From NCBI GenBank assembly GCA_029204225.1, contig CM055098.1, positions 47,725,587 through 47,789,586 on the forward strand: DNA of 64,000 nt. The letters are read 5' to 3'. Shown here piece after piece: positions 33,107 to 45,115 of this stretch. Numbering within the stretch: position 1 is the first letter of the stretch; each line of letters starts with the position of its first letter. The DNA comes from Diphasiastrum complanatum (lineage: Eukaryota > Streptophyta > Lycopodiopsida > Lycopodiales > Lycopodiaceae). The notes beneath the pieces were generated by a model. That model was not told the DNA's origin, did no database searches, and saw nothing but the letters and a program-made list of their open reading frames with translations. The translations under genes were made by a program, and so were the position numbers.

Positions 33107-33296
33107 TTAGAACATTTTCATGAGGCGGAGCATTTTGAAAGAGTCGATAAGGATTCCACGTGAGAGGACAAGTGCTTCAGAGGAATAGATCAAATAGGCG
33201 CGCATTGATTAAATACTCTGGTATGGCGAATCAGATATCAAATCATCGCGCCCATCCCAAAAAAAAAAAAATTCAACTTAGACTACGCGCGTCTTG

Positions 33297-33841
33297 ACTT
33301 TAGGCTTGCCACAAACTTTTTTCTATGTAAGAAATGGACACATGCATGATGATTTGTACAATTCTAGTTGGAAAAATGACACTTGGTAAAAGTAGGTAGA
33401 AACAAATGCCACTAATACTATAATTTTCACTCATAGATGTGGATGGAAGGTGGATGAATGTGGTTCTACCTCGAGCTACCTCAAACTCCATAAATATGTG
33501 TAGACATTCTCATAATCTTTGATGAAGAACCAAGCTTTGAAACTTTTCCATCCCATTTTGGATCTACACTATCATTTGCTTGAATATTGCTCTTTCTTTC
33601 TCTCTCTAACTCGAGTTGAGGCTTATGCTTATGCATTAAATTCTTGTACTTTTTCTCTCTTGTTAATCAAAGCTATCATTATTTGATTCCTAGCATACTA
33701 GATTGTGATTGACATTAAATTCTGTACTAGATCTTGATATTCAGTCTAGAATCAGTTTGTGTGCTAATCATAAAGCTTAATAAGATAATTCACATTTGAG
33801 GTTCATTCCCCACATGTGTGAACTTGCTGGAAATTTTGTCA
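33297..33841 (+). repeat. 5' LTR of a degenerate copia element (approximate start)
   Basis: The right end AAATTTTGTCA adjoins a primer site. It contains CCATAAATATGTGTAG (about 33491), a possible TATA region followed by a pyrimidine-rich stretch. The left boundary is uncertain, because no second LTR is present. Confidence 0.5.
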
Positions 33842-33854
33842 TGGTATATGAGCC
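33842..33854 (+). other. Primer binding site, tRNA-iMet type (diverged)
   Basis: TGGTATATGAGCC differs from TGGTATCAGAGCC at two positions and directly follows the LTR end. Confidence 0.65.
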
Positions 33855-34317
33855 AAATTAAGCTTTGCATGCTATTATCTCTGATTGTTCAAGAATTTAT
33901 GAGCCTAATTCAAGCAAAAAAGCAGTTAATCATTTTTCTTTACCTTTCCTTGAAAAGTGTTTGGATCAAAGAGGATAGAAACTGAATTTCCAAATTAGAA
34001 CTGACATTGTATAGAATTCTAGAATTTTGCATGTGTGAAAATCAGATATTTTCATACCTCTTTAATTCCATGCTATTTGGTCCAAAGATGTTGATCTTAT
34101 AGCTTGAGGGAAAGCTTATGAAGGGTACTTTCCATTGCAATTGATCCCAAATCAATCTGATGTGTCTATCAAGAGTTATAAGCTCTTAAAGAGGGCAGGG
34201 GGAGGTCCAAAATCCGAGTGACCACCTTTTGTTTTGATTCAATTTTGCTTAATTCTTAGTCCATTGTTTTGAGTATCCAACACAAGGGAAAAGAGATGAT
34301 CCTAATTTAGTCAAAGG

Positions 34318-35810
34318 GATCATGGTTGGATCCTCATCCAACAAGAAGGCTTACAGAATTTATGTTCCCTCTACCTTAGTTACAATTGAGAGTAGGGATG
34401 TCATTTTCCATGAGAATAAAAAATACATCTTTGAGGAGGCTGAGATCAAAGATTCACAAAAGGATTCTCCTATCATCACCCTAGAAGATTATCATGGAGA
34501 GATGGGGCCGAGAATTGAGGAGGAGTCACCTCGAATCTTTTCACCAAGGAGATCACAAAGAGAAAGGTCTGAGCCTAAGAGGCATATGGAGATAAAGGCA
34601 AGCAAGTGGAACTCAACTCCACTAATTATGCTTTTTTTGTTTCACATGAGGAGCCAAAGGATGTATATGATGCACTCAACTCAAAGGAATGACAACCATG
34701 AAGGAGGAATATGATGCATTGATTGCCAACAAGACATGGGAGCTTGTGGATCTTCCATCCAACAAGCATACCATTGGTTGCAAATGGGTTTTTTGAGTCA
34801 AATATAATCAAGATGTACAAGGCAAGACATTGTGCAAAGGGTTTTGCTCAAGTTTATGGACTTCATTATGAGGAGACTTTTGCTCCAGTTGCAAAGACGG
34901 TATCAATTAGAATTATAATTTCTACTGCTTGTTTTTTCAAATGGCAAGTTTTTCAACTAGATGTCCCTAATGCATTTTTAAATGGATATCTAGAAGAAGA
35001 GATTTATATGAATCAACCTAATGGGTTCATCCAAGACAAGACCAAAGTTTGCTTGCTCTTCAAAAGTTTATATGGACTAAAACTCCAAGGTTGTGGTATT
35101 CTCGACTTAACACTTTTCTTGATTCACTAGGATTTAATCTTAGTAACTATGATCCCTCCTTGTATGTCAAGTTTTATGATAGAGATATTGTCATTCTTCT
35201 CATTTATGTTCATGATATTATCCTGACAGGAAGTTGTATCAAGTTAGTTGAGGAAACCAAAATTGCACTTGGAAAAGAATTCAAGATGCAAGATCTTGGA
35301 AAATTTCATTACATATTAGGATTAGAGATTGACTTCCATAATGAGAAAGCTTTTGTATGTCAATTCAAGTATGCTCTTTCAAAGTTAAAAAAGTTCAATA
35401 TGCTAGATTGTAAAAGTATTGAAACTCCTATTGAGCAAATTGTAAAAGACCCTAATGAAGGTGATGAAAGATCCTTCGTGGACATCACTCTTTTAAGGAT
35501 TCTTATAGGCTCCTTAATATGGCTCACGAAAACTAGGCCTAATGTAAATTTTAGTGTTCATAAGTTGAGCCAACTATGCAAAATCCTACTATTCATCATT
35601 GGAAAACGGCCAAAAGGGTACTTAGGTACATATCTTCAACTTATGATTATGGTTTGTTATATAAAAGTGAAGATCTTTCTATGGTTGGCTATTCTAACTC
35701 AAATTTTGCAAGTGATAAAACATATCATAAATCTACAAGTGCATATGTCATATATCATATCTTGGAGAAAATTTGTTAAACTATTTTCTAGCAAGGGATT
35801 GAACTAACTA
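34318..35810 (+). pseudogene. Copia pol fragment: integrase end, RT, start of RNase H
   Basis: Segment 34322-34700 has the post-integrase region (SNKKAYRIYVPSTLVTIESR, FSPRRSQRERSEPK). RT follows with NKTWELVDLPSNKHTIGCKW, ETFAPVAKTVSIRIIISTA, FQLDVPNAFLNGYLEEEIYM and CLLFKSLYGLK. After a shift comes LLIYVHDIILTG, where the YVDD box has become YVHD and would not be catalytic. The start of RNase H (SLIWLTKTRPNVNFSVHKLS) and later GYSNSNFASD are frame-shifted. It ends near 35810. Gag, protease and the integrase core are absent between the primer site and 34300. Confidence 0.88.
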
Positions 35811-36239
35811 GAAATGTTCAAAGGGGTAAATCAGCAAAATCAAGTATCAGATCTCACTTTACGCGAGTATCGATGATTCTCTATCTGTCAATCTTGAATC
35901 TTTATAGGATACACCGTACTTTATATAAAAGAGTGTTCCAAACTCTTCATAAATGTAACGGGGCTAAAATAGAATAGCTACCTTCAGGTAACAATTCAGT
36001 AATAGTTTCACTAATCTCACTATCTACAGTAGCCCAGCACTCTTTGTCTAGTGTGTACTCAATGTTAATATATATATGGATAATTGATTCTTGATAGTAT
36101 AATTCTGATAGAAAATTGAGTATACTTCTACGATCATGTTCAGGGATTTGATGAAAGTTCCAACAATTTATAGTAGCAGACATCCCATCCTTGTTTCCCA
36201 ATATCTCCATAATAGTTCATAGTATATTTACTCAATTTT
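35811..36239 (-). CDS. Unidentified 87-codon ORF and flanks
   Basis: The minus-strand frame 36210-35947 starts MEILGNKDGMSATINCWNFH and is open throughout, with a mixed, protein-like composition (SILNFLSELYYQESIIHIYI). No homology was recognised. It could be a remnant of a retroelement accessory ORF. The rest of the interval shows nothing. Confidence 0.3.
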
Positions 36240-38436
36240 CGTTCTTTAAAACCTCTCAAGTACAAGTATCAGTATGGCATCAACATTATATGTTCCAACA
36301 GTGATACCTCTCTCTTATCATAACCATATTATTCCAAATTGTGTGTTCCAACAATTTTGGATATAGTATTCAGTTTGTGTGTTCCAACAAACTGATATTT
36401 ATATAGTATAGACTTATTACATATATTGCAAATTATGACGTGTTCTTTATTAGAATACTAATCACTTAATAACTTTCAAATAGTCTGCCAAAGTTTAGTT
36501 TTCTCACTACAGATGGATTCTACACAGATTCTGCTTACTTTTGCTTTTCAGATTGTTCAACTCCGATGTAAAACAAACAAGTTATAACCATTTTAAGTTC
36601 GGTTGCAATTTTTCTTTATATAAAAATTTATAAGGCCTTTTGTAAGTTATAAAACTTTAGGAAAACCGTAAATGTTGTTTTCATAGATAAAGCTATCAGT
36701 TCCTTAAGTTTTCGCAATTCAGAAGTTATGACTTTGGTTCAACCGTTTAGTAAATCAAACTTCAAACTGTAAATTACATACAGTCAAGAAACCGGTTCCA
36801 AATATAGCCAGAATAAAGATTTATGGTGAAATCGATAAAATTATTAACTATTCATTATTTTCATTTTAGTCCCAAAATTTCACAACCACTTACCTCAAAC
36901 AAAATCACAACACTGCCTCTCAGTCCAAAAGTGTGTCCAGAGGTTCAGGGTCCAATCAGTCCGTCAGACAGGGCTGGCTCTTCAATTATCAGTGATGTCG
37001 GTCCCTCACTTCACTACTTCAAAAAACAATTGCAGAAATGAACGGGTACCCATTTTTTATGGTCCCGTCACTCCCAACTCTTCAAAAATCAGAAATTGGC
37101 CTTCAAGAAGGCATGGGTTGGGTCGCGTGGATCAGAACCACGATGATGGAGCAATTGGCACCTGCCTTCTACTTTCAGATTTAACCAACGTACTTCAACA
37201 GGTCTTCTGGCTTCAGATTCTGCCAGAAACTTCACTTCCTCAAGCAAGTGTACTCAAATATGGGCTGCAAATGATCTACAAACGGGCTTCAATGGATTTC
37301 TTTTCACAATCAGCAAGCAACATTATTCAATAATTTCAGGCAATATTCCCATCGCGCCTACAGGTCGCAATTGGCAACAGGTTTTCCAAATGCCGATTTT
37401 AACAGAGGCACAAACTCTTAGTTCTGCAATAAGTTGTCAATCAAGCATTTGCAATAGGTTCTGGCGCGCTACAACAGGTTTACTGATTTTGAACTTTTAG
37501 CAATTAGTTCAACAGGCTTGTGACCACACGAATCAGTGGGCAACGCAACATGGCTTCAAACTTCGCAGTTCAATCTTTCACGGATTCCTTCTAACACAAA
37601 GCAATTCTTTTCATGGTAATTCTGAGTGTGATTATGACTCAGACAGATCACGCATTCATCAGGAAAAGATTCACGTTCTTCAGAGGCTGAGCAAATTGAC
37701 GACTCATGCACACAGGAATTCTTGCTAGTCTCTCCTCTAACAATTGCAAAATGAACAAGAAACTCCTCACGTTTGTCTTTCTTATTCTCGTGAGAGAGAA
37801 GGTGCCTTTCATAACCTCCTTTCAATTCATAATTTCTTAGTTTTTGAAAAACACTAATTCTTCAAAATGAAAAATAAAGCTCCCACGTTCATTTTGGCCT
37901 CCATTTGGCTTTTAACTTCACCATAGCCTGATCACCATATAGGCCTTATAAATACTTGTGGCTTTCTCCACTTATCTATCTGATATCATTTCCATCTGCA
38001 CACACCCTCGCTTAAAGTTTTACATCATCAACTATAATTCCAAATTCAACCCTCGGATACTCTTTAGTGAGTAATCGACAATTGCTCAAATTCGAGATGT
38101 CGTAACATTTATTGAACTGCTTGTCATTAGAAACTGCAACTGAACGTCTTTGTCTTCAAACCCTTAACCTTAGGACACCCCCTTAAACTTTAAGACAGTA
38201 CCTGAAATTATCTGGGCATTTTTTATTAACAGCAAAAAAATGAGTACATAGATATCATCTCTAAACTTTATAGAGTAAAACTGACATCATGTCTAAAAAT
38301 AGCAATATTGCTAGTGCCATGTTAATTTACTTACTAAAAATAGCAAATAACCATTATGAAACCTCTTTATAGGAATCAAATAAACTTCAAATGGCTCATT
38401 TTTAGCCCGAATTATGTCATCAAAAATTCGACTAAC
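36240..38436 (+). repeat. Possible LTR and flanking sequence, boundaries uncertain
   Basis: About 2.2 kb without convincing genes precedes a primer-site-like motif, and the sequence ends in CTAACA at 38436. Near 36290-36400 a short motif TGTGTGTTCCAACAA/TATGTTCCAACAG recurs. If the primer site is real, this region contains an LTR; there is no second copy to define its ends. Confidence 0.3.
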
Positions 38437-38437
38437 A

Positions 38438-38456
38438 TTGGCGATTCCACCGGGGA
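38438..38456 (+). other. Primer-binding-site-like motif
   Basis: TTGGCGATTCCACCGGGGA resembles the TGGCGACTCCACTGGGGA type site found after the LTR in some plant gypsy elements such as Ogre. The match is by memory of family features. Confidence 0.4.
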
Positions 38457-39436
38457 GTGTGGTCCCCACACGAACGGATCCAGAATAATATATGCATGAT
38501 AAACAATGGGCTCAGCACACATTATAGTGTGATGCTAACCACTCTTCAAAATAGCAACCAAATCTAAAGCCATCGATTAAGCCTTAGAACTCATCAGCAA
38601 CAAAAATTTTCAAATTGTAACCTGCCAATATATCCATCCATGTGTCTAAAGAAAGAAATGCTCCCATTCCCATCAGTATAGGGTAATGCCCAATGTCTCT
38701 AGTCCCATGCAAATAGGAAAATGGAAATGCAATCTTCATTTCATTTTGCACTCAATTATGGATGCAATCTCAAGTTTTGTGCTTAATGTCCTCCAAATAA
38801 GTGTGTATGCAACCTATCTATTAGAGTTATCTTTGTTAATATCCTTCATCTTGAGATTTTCATTTTCAATAAATTCCTATTCTCTCCTTACAAACTCTTT
38901 TCGTCTCATAAGGTGTTGAATCTCTCAAATATATGTCTATCCACACATTCCTCATCTATAGATTGGATTAAAAGATCGAAACTTAAAAATCAAGTATATC
39001 CAGTCCCTCACAGAGAAAAATCTAGATCCAATTTCTAAATCTATTTCCAAACTAGTAGGAGATATATGGCAAACACTCATCATTCTCTCCACCCATTTTT
39101 TCACTCATAAAGATTCTCACAAATCCTCTCAAAAGGTCAGAACATTTTCATGATGATTCAACTATTATTTTTTTCCATTCACCACCCCACTGGTAATGTT
39201 TTATTCCATCCAAAAACTTCATTTTACCTCTCAGACTCCCCAGATGCTTCTGATTCAACCAAACATGCCCATCTAGGAAAAGTAATTGACATTGCACCCC
39301 AATCATCAAATAAATACAGTGTGCATAGGGAAATGAAATGCAATCTTCATAACATTATTAAATGGATGCAAACATACCATGTTTTAATGATGCATGTGCA
39401 AAGTGTATGTGTTCACAAATTTTTATTTGTTTATTT
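38457..39436. other. No gene seen
   Basis: Short ORFs only. It could be the leader of the element whose primer site lies at 38438, but nothing coding was recognised. Confidence 0.45.
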
Positions 39437-39590
<154 letters not shown>

Positions 39591-39884
39591 AAGCTGTAAT
39601 CTTACAAATTCTATAATTCAAAATAAACATCACCTTTATATGCATTAAGCATTCAATCTTTATAAACTGCAAAGTATATTTTGTTTTTTTTTCAATTTTT
39701 TTCTTAGAAAACATAAGAATAATTAAAAACAACTAATACACCTTATCTCATAGTGGAAATCAAAGGCAGTAAGGTGGAAAAATTCTAACCGTCAACTTAT
39801 AGATACCAGATTAACAATAATATAACTTTAAAAATCATTGCAGGTTGAACCTTGTTTATTTATCCAAGTCATAATATGCAACAA

Positions 39885-40760
39885 TTACCCTTGATAAGCT
39901 ACACGACATATTTCTAGACGAGGATAATGATCTGCCATTTTATCGTTTATCTTCTCCTGATTTTGATCTATAAAAATTGGGTTTACTCCCTCAAGGAATT
40001 TATGTAAAAACATGTCGTTTAAAACTTTCCTCTCTTTGGAATAGGCATCACGAACCTTCATATATAGAAATATATCAAAACCAGGTTCCAAAGGGATATT
40101 CGGATTACACCATCTCTACTTTAGCTTTAAATTTCGAGGGTGATTATTCCGGCCCCACTGCCTCAATAACCATGTCTGCAAAAAGTAAGCATACCACCCT
40201 GCTAGTCTCACATTACTGTTACTGTTCCCTTTTGACATAGTAGCAAATGTCGCTAAATGTGCGCAAGTGTCAGAGAAAGTGAAAAAATCCCCAAGAATAA
40301 CTGGCCATTTGAATGAAGATTTTGAATTTGCCATAGTAGACTCTTTATAATCATACTCTCGGTCAATGAGGAGAAATTTGACTGTTGGGCAATGTAAGAT
40401 GTAAGAGTCAAAATACTTAAACCCAACCGAATCCACTAACTGTAGACCTATCATACCATAAGAGGATCTCAAAGACGATTTTATTATCTTGTCCTCTTCC
40501 ATCGTATTCTGTGAGTGTATATTTCCATTGTTTCTTAAAATATGCATTTCAGACAACAATGTTGCATTCTCTGATTTAAGTAGGTCTATCTTCTCCACAT
40601 ACCCCGCATTGGCTCTACATTTTGAAACAAATAGCTCCTCGAAGCATGTTCTTTGAGCTGATAGTTCTATCTCAAATTTTTTAGCTTTATGTAAACACTG
40701 ATCTCGTTCCTTTGTTATGCTCTTTAGCTCGTTAGTAATGGTTATGCTCTGATGTTTCAA
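39885..40760 (-). pseudogene. Unknown ORF with N-terminal coiled coil
   Basis: One minus-strand frame of about 290 codons has a single TAG (40116-40118). Residues 1-80 form a coiled coil (ITNELKSITKERDQCLHKAK, EKIDLLKSENATLLSEMHIL). The rest reads IGLQLVDSVGFKYFDSYILH, SFKWPVILGDFFTFSDTCAH, RLAGWYAYFLQTWLLRQWGR and, after the stop, RWCNPNIPLEPGFDIFLYMK and KVLNDMFLHKFLEGVNPIFI. I recognise no domain. The architecture parallels the ORFs at 23556-24990 and 28390-29745. It is probably of retroelement origin. Confidence 0.5.
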
Positions 40761-40769
40761 TGTTTTTAT

Positions 40770-41192
40770 TGGATTCGAAAGTATTTTTCAATTATCCCAA
40801 TGTTTGAAACGATCCAAATTTGACCATAACCATTGTACAAAAGATAATTTGAGAATTTGGTGATAATCTTCTAGAAATATTGTATTTGCAACTTGATAAC
40901 ACTACTAGGAAAAATAAAAAACAAACTGTACTGGCTTACTTATCGATGTAGGATTTGTGTTGGTGGGTCACACCAATGATCAAATTGATCAGATGTTTAG
41001 TTGTTTTTCCAAAAGACTAAGATGCAAGAAGGCATTTTCTTTACCAGTGCTTCAAAGCATTGTTGAAGAATCATACTTGCCATAGCCAAATGTGTCATTA
41101 ATTAGGCACACATTTGATTTTCATGAATACATTAAGGCTTCCAATGAAACAAATCATTGTGTTGCTACTATCAATGATATTAGCTTCCAATA
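40770..41192. other. Noncoding; possible CACTA element terminus at 40900
   Basis: CACTACTAGGAAAAATAAAA at 40900 has the form of a CACTA-transposon 5' terminus (CACTA plus a purine-rich stretch). A TNP2-type transposase fragment lies 4.8 kb downstream on the same strand. No matching inverted terminus was found in the window. Confidence 0.3.
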
Positions 41193-42189
41193 TCAGTTCA
41201 AAATCAAATGCAATGAAACTGGCATATATGATTCGAAATAGTCGATATGGTTGGTCATATGATGTGTGGCACCGGAATCAAGAAACCAAGAGTTGTCGTT
41301 GGATGCTTCTTGATGGCTTGTCATGACGACATCATGATCCGATTCTTCAATAGGCTGTGGAGCTTCTGTAGTTGTATTTGCCACTTGATTCGACTGTTCT
41401 TTGCTGTTATTCTTTGCCTGTAGTATCTGATGGTCTTGGATCTCGTGGTTTAGGGTTTAGGGTTTCTGTAGAACAACTTCCTCTTTGTCGGCTGATTCGA
41501 TTGTTTGTTATGATGTATCGGTATCTGATCTTTCTTAAATGATCTCAGGTCTTTCTTCTTCTGTTTAATCCAGCCTTTGTTGGTGTATAAGATGTGAGAG
41601 TCAACGGTTGAGGAACTGGAGGCTTCATTCCTTCGAGAGTCTTCTTGCAATAGCATTGTAATAACTCTTGAAAGAGTCAGTTTAGAGTGTTTCATGATGA
41701 TCATCACCCAACTGTCATATGAGTTTGGCAAGATTGATAGTAGTGTCATTACTGCGTCTTGATTGTCAATGACAGATCCGACAATGGCCATTTGCTTCAG
41801 CAGGTTCTTGAACCGGTTGATGTAATTCTAAAGGGAATCACCATTTGCCATCTTGAGGGAGTAAAATCTCTTACTGAGATGTAGCTTGGAAGCTATATCT
41901 CGCACTTCATATAATGTGCTCAAGATGTCCCAAACTTCCTCGGATGTCTGAGCTTCGAATACATGGCCGATTTGCATGTCCGAGATATTAGCGCAAAAGC
42001 TTTTCCATCCTTCAGCTTCCATCGGGAGATTGCAGCGTCGTCAGCCTCGTGTCTTGCCTCTGTACCTGTAACAACATCATACAACTCCTTAGCCATTAGC
42101 ACAGTACTCATCTTAAATTTCCATAGATGGTAATTGGCTCCATCAAGCTTGTTGTCCATGATAGGACTGGATTTCCCTTGGGAATCCAT
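41193..42189 (-). pseudogene. Copia gag and protease fragment (family A, second copy)
   Basis: The gag start at 42189 (MDSQGKSSPIMDNKLDGANY) matches that of the first family-A copy at 4822. Segments 42022-41828 and 41791-41450 continue gag (FEAQTSEEVWDILSTLYEVR, LTLSRVITMLLQEDSRR). Segment 41384-41193 holds the protease motif WFLDSGATHHMTNHIDYF. The zinc knuckle region is eroded near 41400-41460. It ends at about 41193, so integrase, RT and RNase H are absent. Confidence 0.85.
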
Positions 42190-42411
42190 GTGGAAGATTA
42201 GTCTGGATGATAGTAGTAACTATCAGTGACTTAAGAATGAAAATCTAATGCAAATTTACATAACAAGAAAATAGTTATCCTATCAGCTAGTAGGATCAGG
42301 TTTTGTGGGAAGCTTATCAAGCTATAGAAATAGATCTAACATAAAATCGCTTGAGAAATCAGATGGTTTTTAATATTAAAGCTCTAAATAATCAGAGAAT
42401 AGCAATCCATG

Positions 42412-42423
42412 GCCTTGATACCA
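42412..42423 (-). other. Primer binding site, tRNA-iMet type
   Basis: On the minus strand this reads TGGTATCAAGGC, one or two changes from the consensus, at the expected distance from the family-A gag. The leader between (42190-42410) has an extra segment relative to the first copy. Confidence 0.75.
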
Positions 42424-43384
42424 TGCTGGGAAATTGGTAAAGTTCCTTCGGTGCTTGCACTATTGGCAACGATAGGCGAATACAATAACAAGATTAAATT
42501 TAGAGCTAGATGCGCGGTGGTAGCAGAAGCAAAAGAGCAGACTATCAGACAAAACAATCAGAAGGTTAGACATGATATTTACACACAGTGGTCAAAATAC
42601 CTCTCAGAATAGGTAACTCAATAGATTGGCCTATTTCGATAGCAATTCCGACTGCCATGATCCAAATTAACAGCAAAAAAATCTGGATCTACAATAAAAA
42701 TGCAACAAAATTGAAAAATGGAGGTGCAAAAAAAAAATGTAGACATCCTTCAGAGAAGACGTTGATATACTACACCTAATAGATCGACCTATTCCAACGG
42801 CCATTCCGAGTCCCATTTTGCTCACTGTTTTATGTGGATCCACCACCTCCTATTCACTTCTCAAAACCTGCAAAATAAACGTGAAATCAATACACTAAAG
42901 ACAAGAATGTGTGTGTGAGATAGAGAGTGAGGAAAAGAGAGGGAGAGAGAGATTACCTTGGATCCATTAGCTTCATCCTCCATCTTCTCTTTTGTCACCT
43001 ACATCACAAAACAATGGCATTAGCTAATATCCTATCACAAGCACAAATAGAGATGTAATGTTCTTAATGAGCTTATCATTTCACTTTGCAAGGTGGATAC
43101 CAAAAGAAACAGAGCAAGAGGAGAAATGAGGAAAGACGGAACAAGAGCAATAAGGAAACAAGGAGCAAGAGGAAGAGCAAATGGAGATAGCTAAAGCAAG
43201 AGCAAGAGAGGCAATAAGAGGGTGAGAAACGTCAACCACACACCCAAAAAGACAAACAATAGCAGGTATGAGCATCAATACATTACCCACTCCCATCTTC
43301 TCTTCTCAAAAGTCGCGGCAATGGACAAATCTTTTGAATCTGCTCTAGCCTTGATATAACCCACTTATTAAATAAACTATTTCG
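42424..43384 (-). repeat. Possible 5' LTR remnant of second family-A copy, and flank
   Basis: It starts TGCTGGGAAATTGG beside the primer site, but the sequence soon differs from the family-A LTR and no LTR end was found. The interval has no convincing gene. It includes a GA-rich stretch near 42905-42950. Confidence 0.35.
42957..42998 (-). other. Possible isolated 42-bp exon
   Basis: On the minus strand GATGTAG|GTGACAAAAG and GATCCAAG|GTAATC flank an open 14-codon stretch (VTKEKMEDEANGSK). AG and GT ends and an open frame over 42 bp can arise by chance. Confidence 0.2.
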
Positions 43385-43985
43385 AGGCTTGCAAATTTTT
43401 TTTGAAATTTGCCTTTCTCGAAAATAGTGAGTTTGCTGAATTCCAATTTTTGTATGGTTATTCTGAGGTCCATCTACCTAGGTCCCTATTTCTAGTGCTC
43501 GGGAAAACCATCGTAGTATAGGAATGGAACCGACAACTTCTCAGTGAAACCGGCTTCAGAGATATAATGCAGGATGCTGACTTCTCAAGAATCGATGTGA
43601 TGAATTTATTTTTTCATACAGGATACATGCACACTATTCAATACTTCAAGAAAAAAGGCTTGCAAAAATTTTGAAATTTTTCTTTTTCAAAAGTAGTGAA
43701 TTTTTAAAATAGTGATTTTCCTAGGGTTATTCCGAGGTCCATTTACATATGTCCTTATTTCCAGTGCACCCTAAAACTGGCATAGTATAGGAATGGAACG
43801 AGCAACTTTTCTCAAATCAAACCAGCTTTAGAGATATAGTGCATGATGCTTACTTTTCAACATCCAATGAAATTTTATTTTTGTGAGAAATTTGTTGTAT
43901 AATAAATATATATGCAGGATTTTAAACTACTAGCCTTTGAATACATATAGGATGCTTTTATATTGTTTCAATAATTCAAGAAAAA
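43385..43985. repeat. Diverged tandem duplication, period about 275 bp
   Basis: GAGGCTTGCAAATTTTTTTT near 43384 and AGGCTTGCAAAAATTTTGAA near 43658 begin two similar units. Each continues with GTTATTC(T/C)GAGGTCCAT, a TATAGGAATGGAAC block and AGAGATATA(A/G)TGCA(G/T)GATGCT. The second copy has extra sequence at its end. Confidence 0.75.
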
Positions 43986-44219
43986 ATCACGTAGAATCTC
44001 TGAAAATGGAAAAATTCTTCCTTGTAGATGGTCGATTATCTTCGGCACAATTTTTTGTACAAGTGTTACATTTTGTGACCTATTGATAGATGGCTAATTC
44101 CTAACTTTGATAGTACACATGATAGTACCATGAAAATAACTGTTGGACCTTGTAACACTAGCCTTTTACCCCTAAACCAATCACCTTGACAATATGACAT
44201 TGTTTTACCCTTGTGAAAA

Positions 44220-45115
44220 AGGAATCTTAATGTAGAAGGAATCTTTAAGAAGTTTGGATGTGAAGGCATTTTGATTGCAATAAAGACCTACATACAAATA
44301 TCCAAAAGAGAAAAGAAGAAACAAGAATTGATCAAAAACACCTTGAACTTCTCAATGACGTATTGTTTTGATTGTACAAAACTGGATTTAGAAGCAAATT
44401 ATGCGGATCTTAGTTTTCATTGGTTTAGGAGTACTGAAGAGTGAGGCTAGCCATGTAATGATGCACGTAGGCATGGATTAGATATCACACCTTTGTCACA
44501 AACAATTAGTAGGGATTTAATCAGACCTATCATGAATTTATACATTGAGATGTTGGAACTGCCATAGATCACCATATTTATGACAGAGTTCTAACAATAT
44601 GAGCTTAACACTATTTTCTTGTTGTGAGATATCATGACATACTTTGCCAAGACATATGGTGAGATGATAACAACTGACCTTAGCGTAGAAGGAATCTTTA
44701 AAAAGTTTGGATGTGAAGGCATTCTGATTGTAATAAAGCCCATGTACAAAGATCCAAAAGAAAAGTAGAAACAAGAAATGATCACCAACACCTAGAACCC
44801 CTCAACGATGTACTCTTTTGATTGTACAAAATTAGATTCAGAAGTAGATTATGCAGATCTTAGTTTCATTAGTTTAGGAGTATTGAAGAGCGAGGCTAGC
44901 CACATAGTGATGCACATAAGCATAAGCATGGATCAGATATCACAAGATTATAGTTGGCCATTGTCACAAACAACGAGTAGGGGTCTAATCAGACCTATCT
45001 TGAATTTCTACATCGAGATGCCTGGAACTGCCATAGATCGTCATCATATTAATGACAGAGTTCTACCAATATGAGCTTAACACTGTTTTTCTGTTGTCAT
45101 ATCATGACATACTTT
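44220..45115. repeat. Diverged tandem duplication, period about 458 bp
   Basis: Copy 1 (about 44229-44680) and copy 2 (about 44687-45115) share GTAGAAGGAATCTTTAA, AAGTTTGGATGTGAAGGCAT, TTGATTGTACAAAA and ATATGAGCTTAACACT. Copy 2 has a longer open stretch on the plus strand (44808-45074). Confidence 0.8.
44808..45074 (+). pseudogene. Unidentified 88-codon ORF in the second duplicate
   Basis: The frame reads MYSFDCTKLDSEVDYADLSF, then SLGVLKSEASHIVMHISISM and TTSRGLIRPILNFYIEMPG. Upstream in the duplicate, FKKFGCEGILIVIKPMYKDP precedes it with stops between. It resembles a decayed coding exon. No family was recognised; the CACTA context to the right is only suggestive. Confidence 0.3.

Noticed and set aside
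43081-43296. 71-codon hydrophobic Cys/Ser-rich ORF on the minus strand
   Set aside because: Complementary to a low-complexity AGCAAGAGG-rich stretch; composition explains it.
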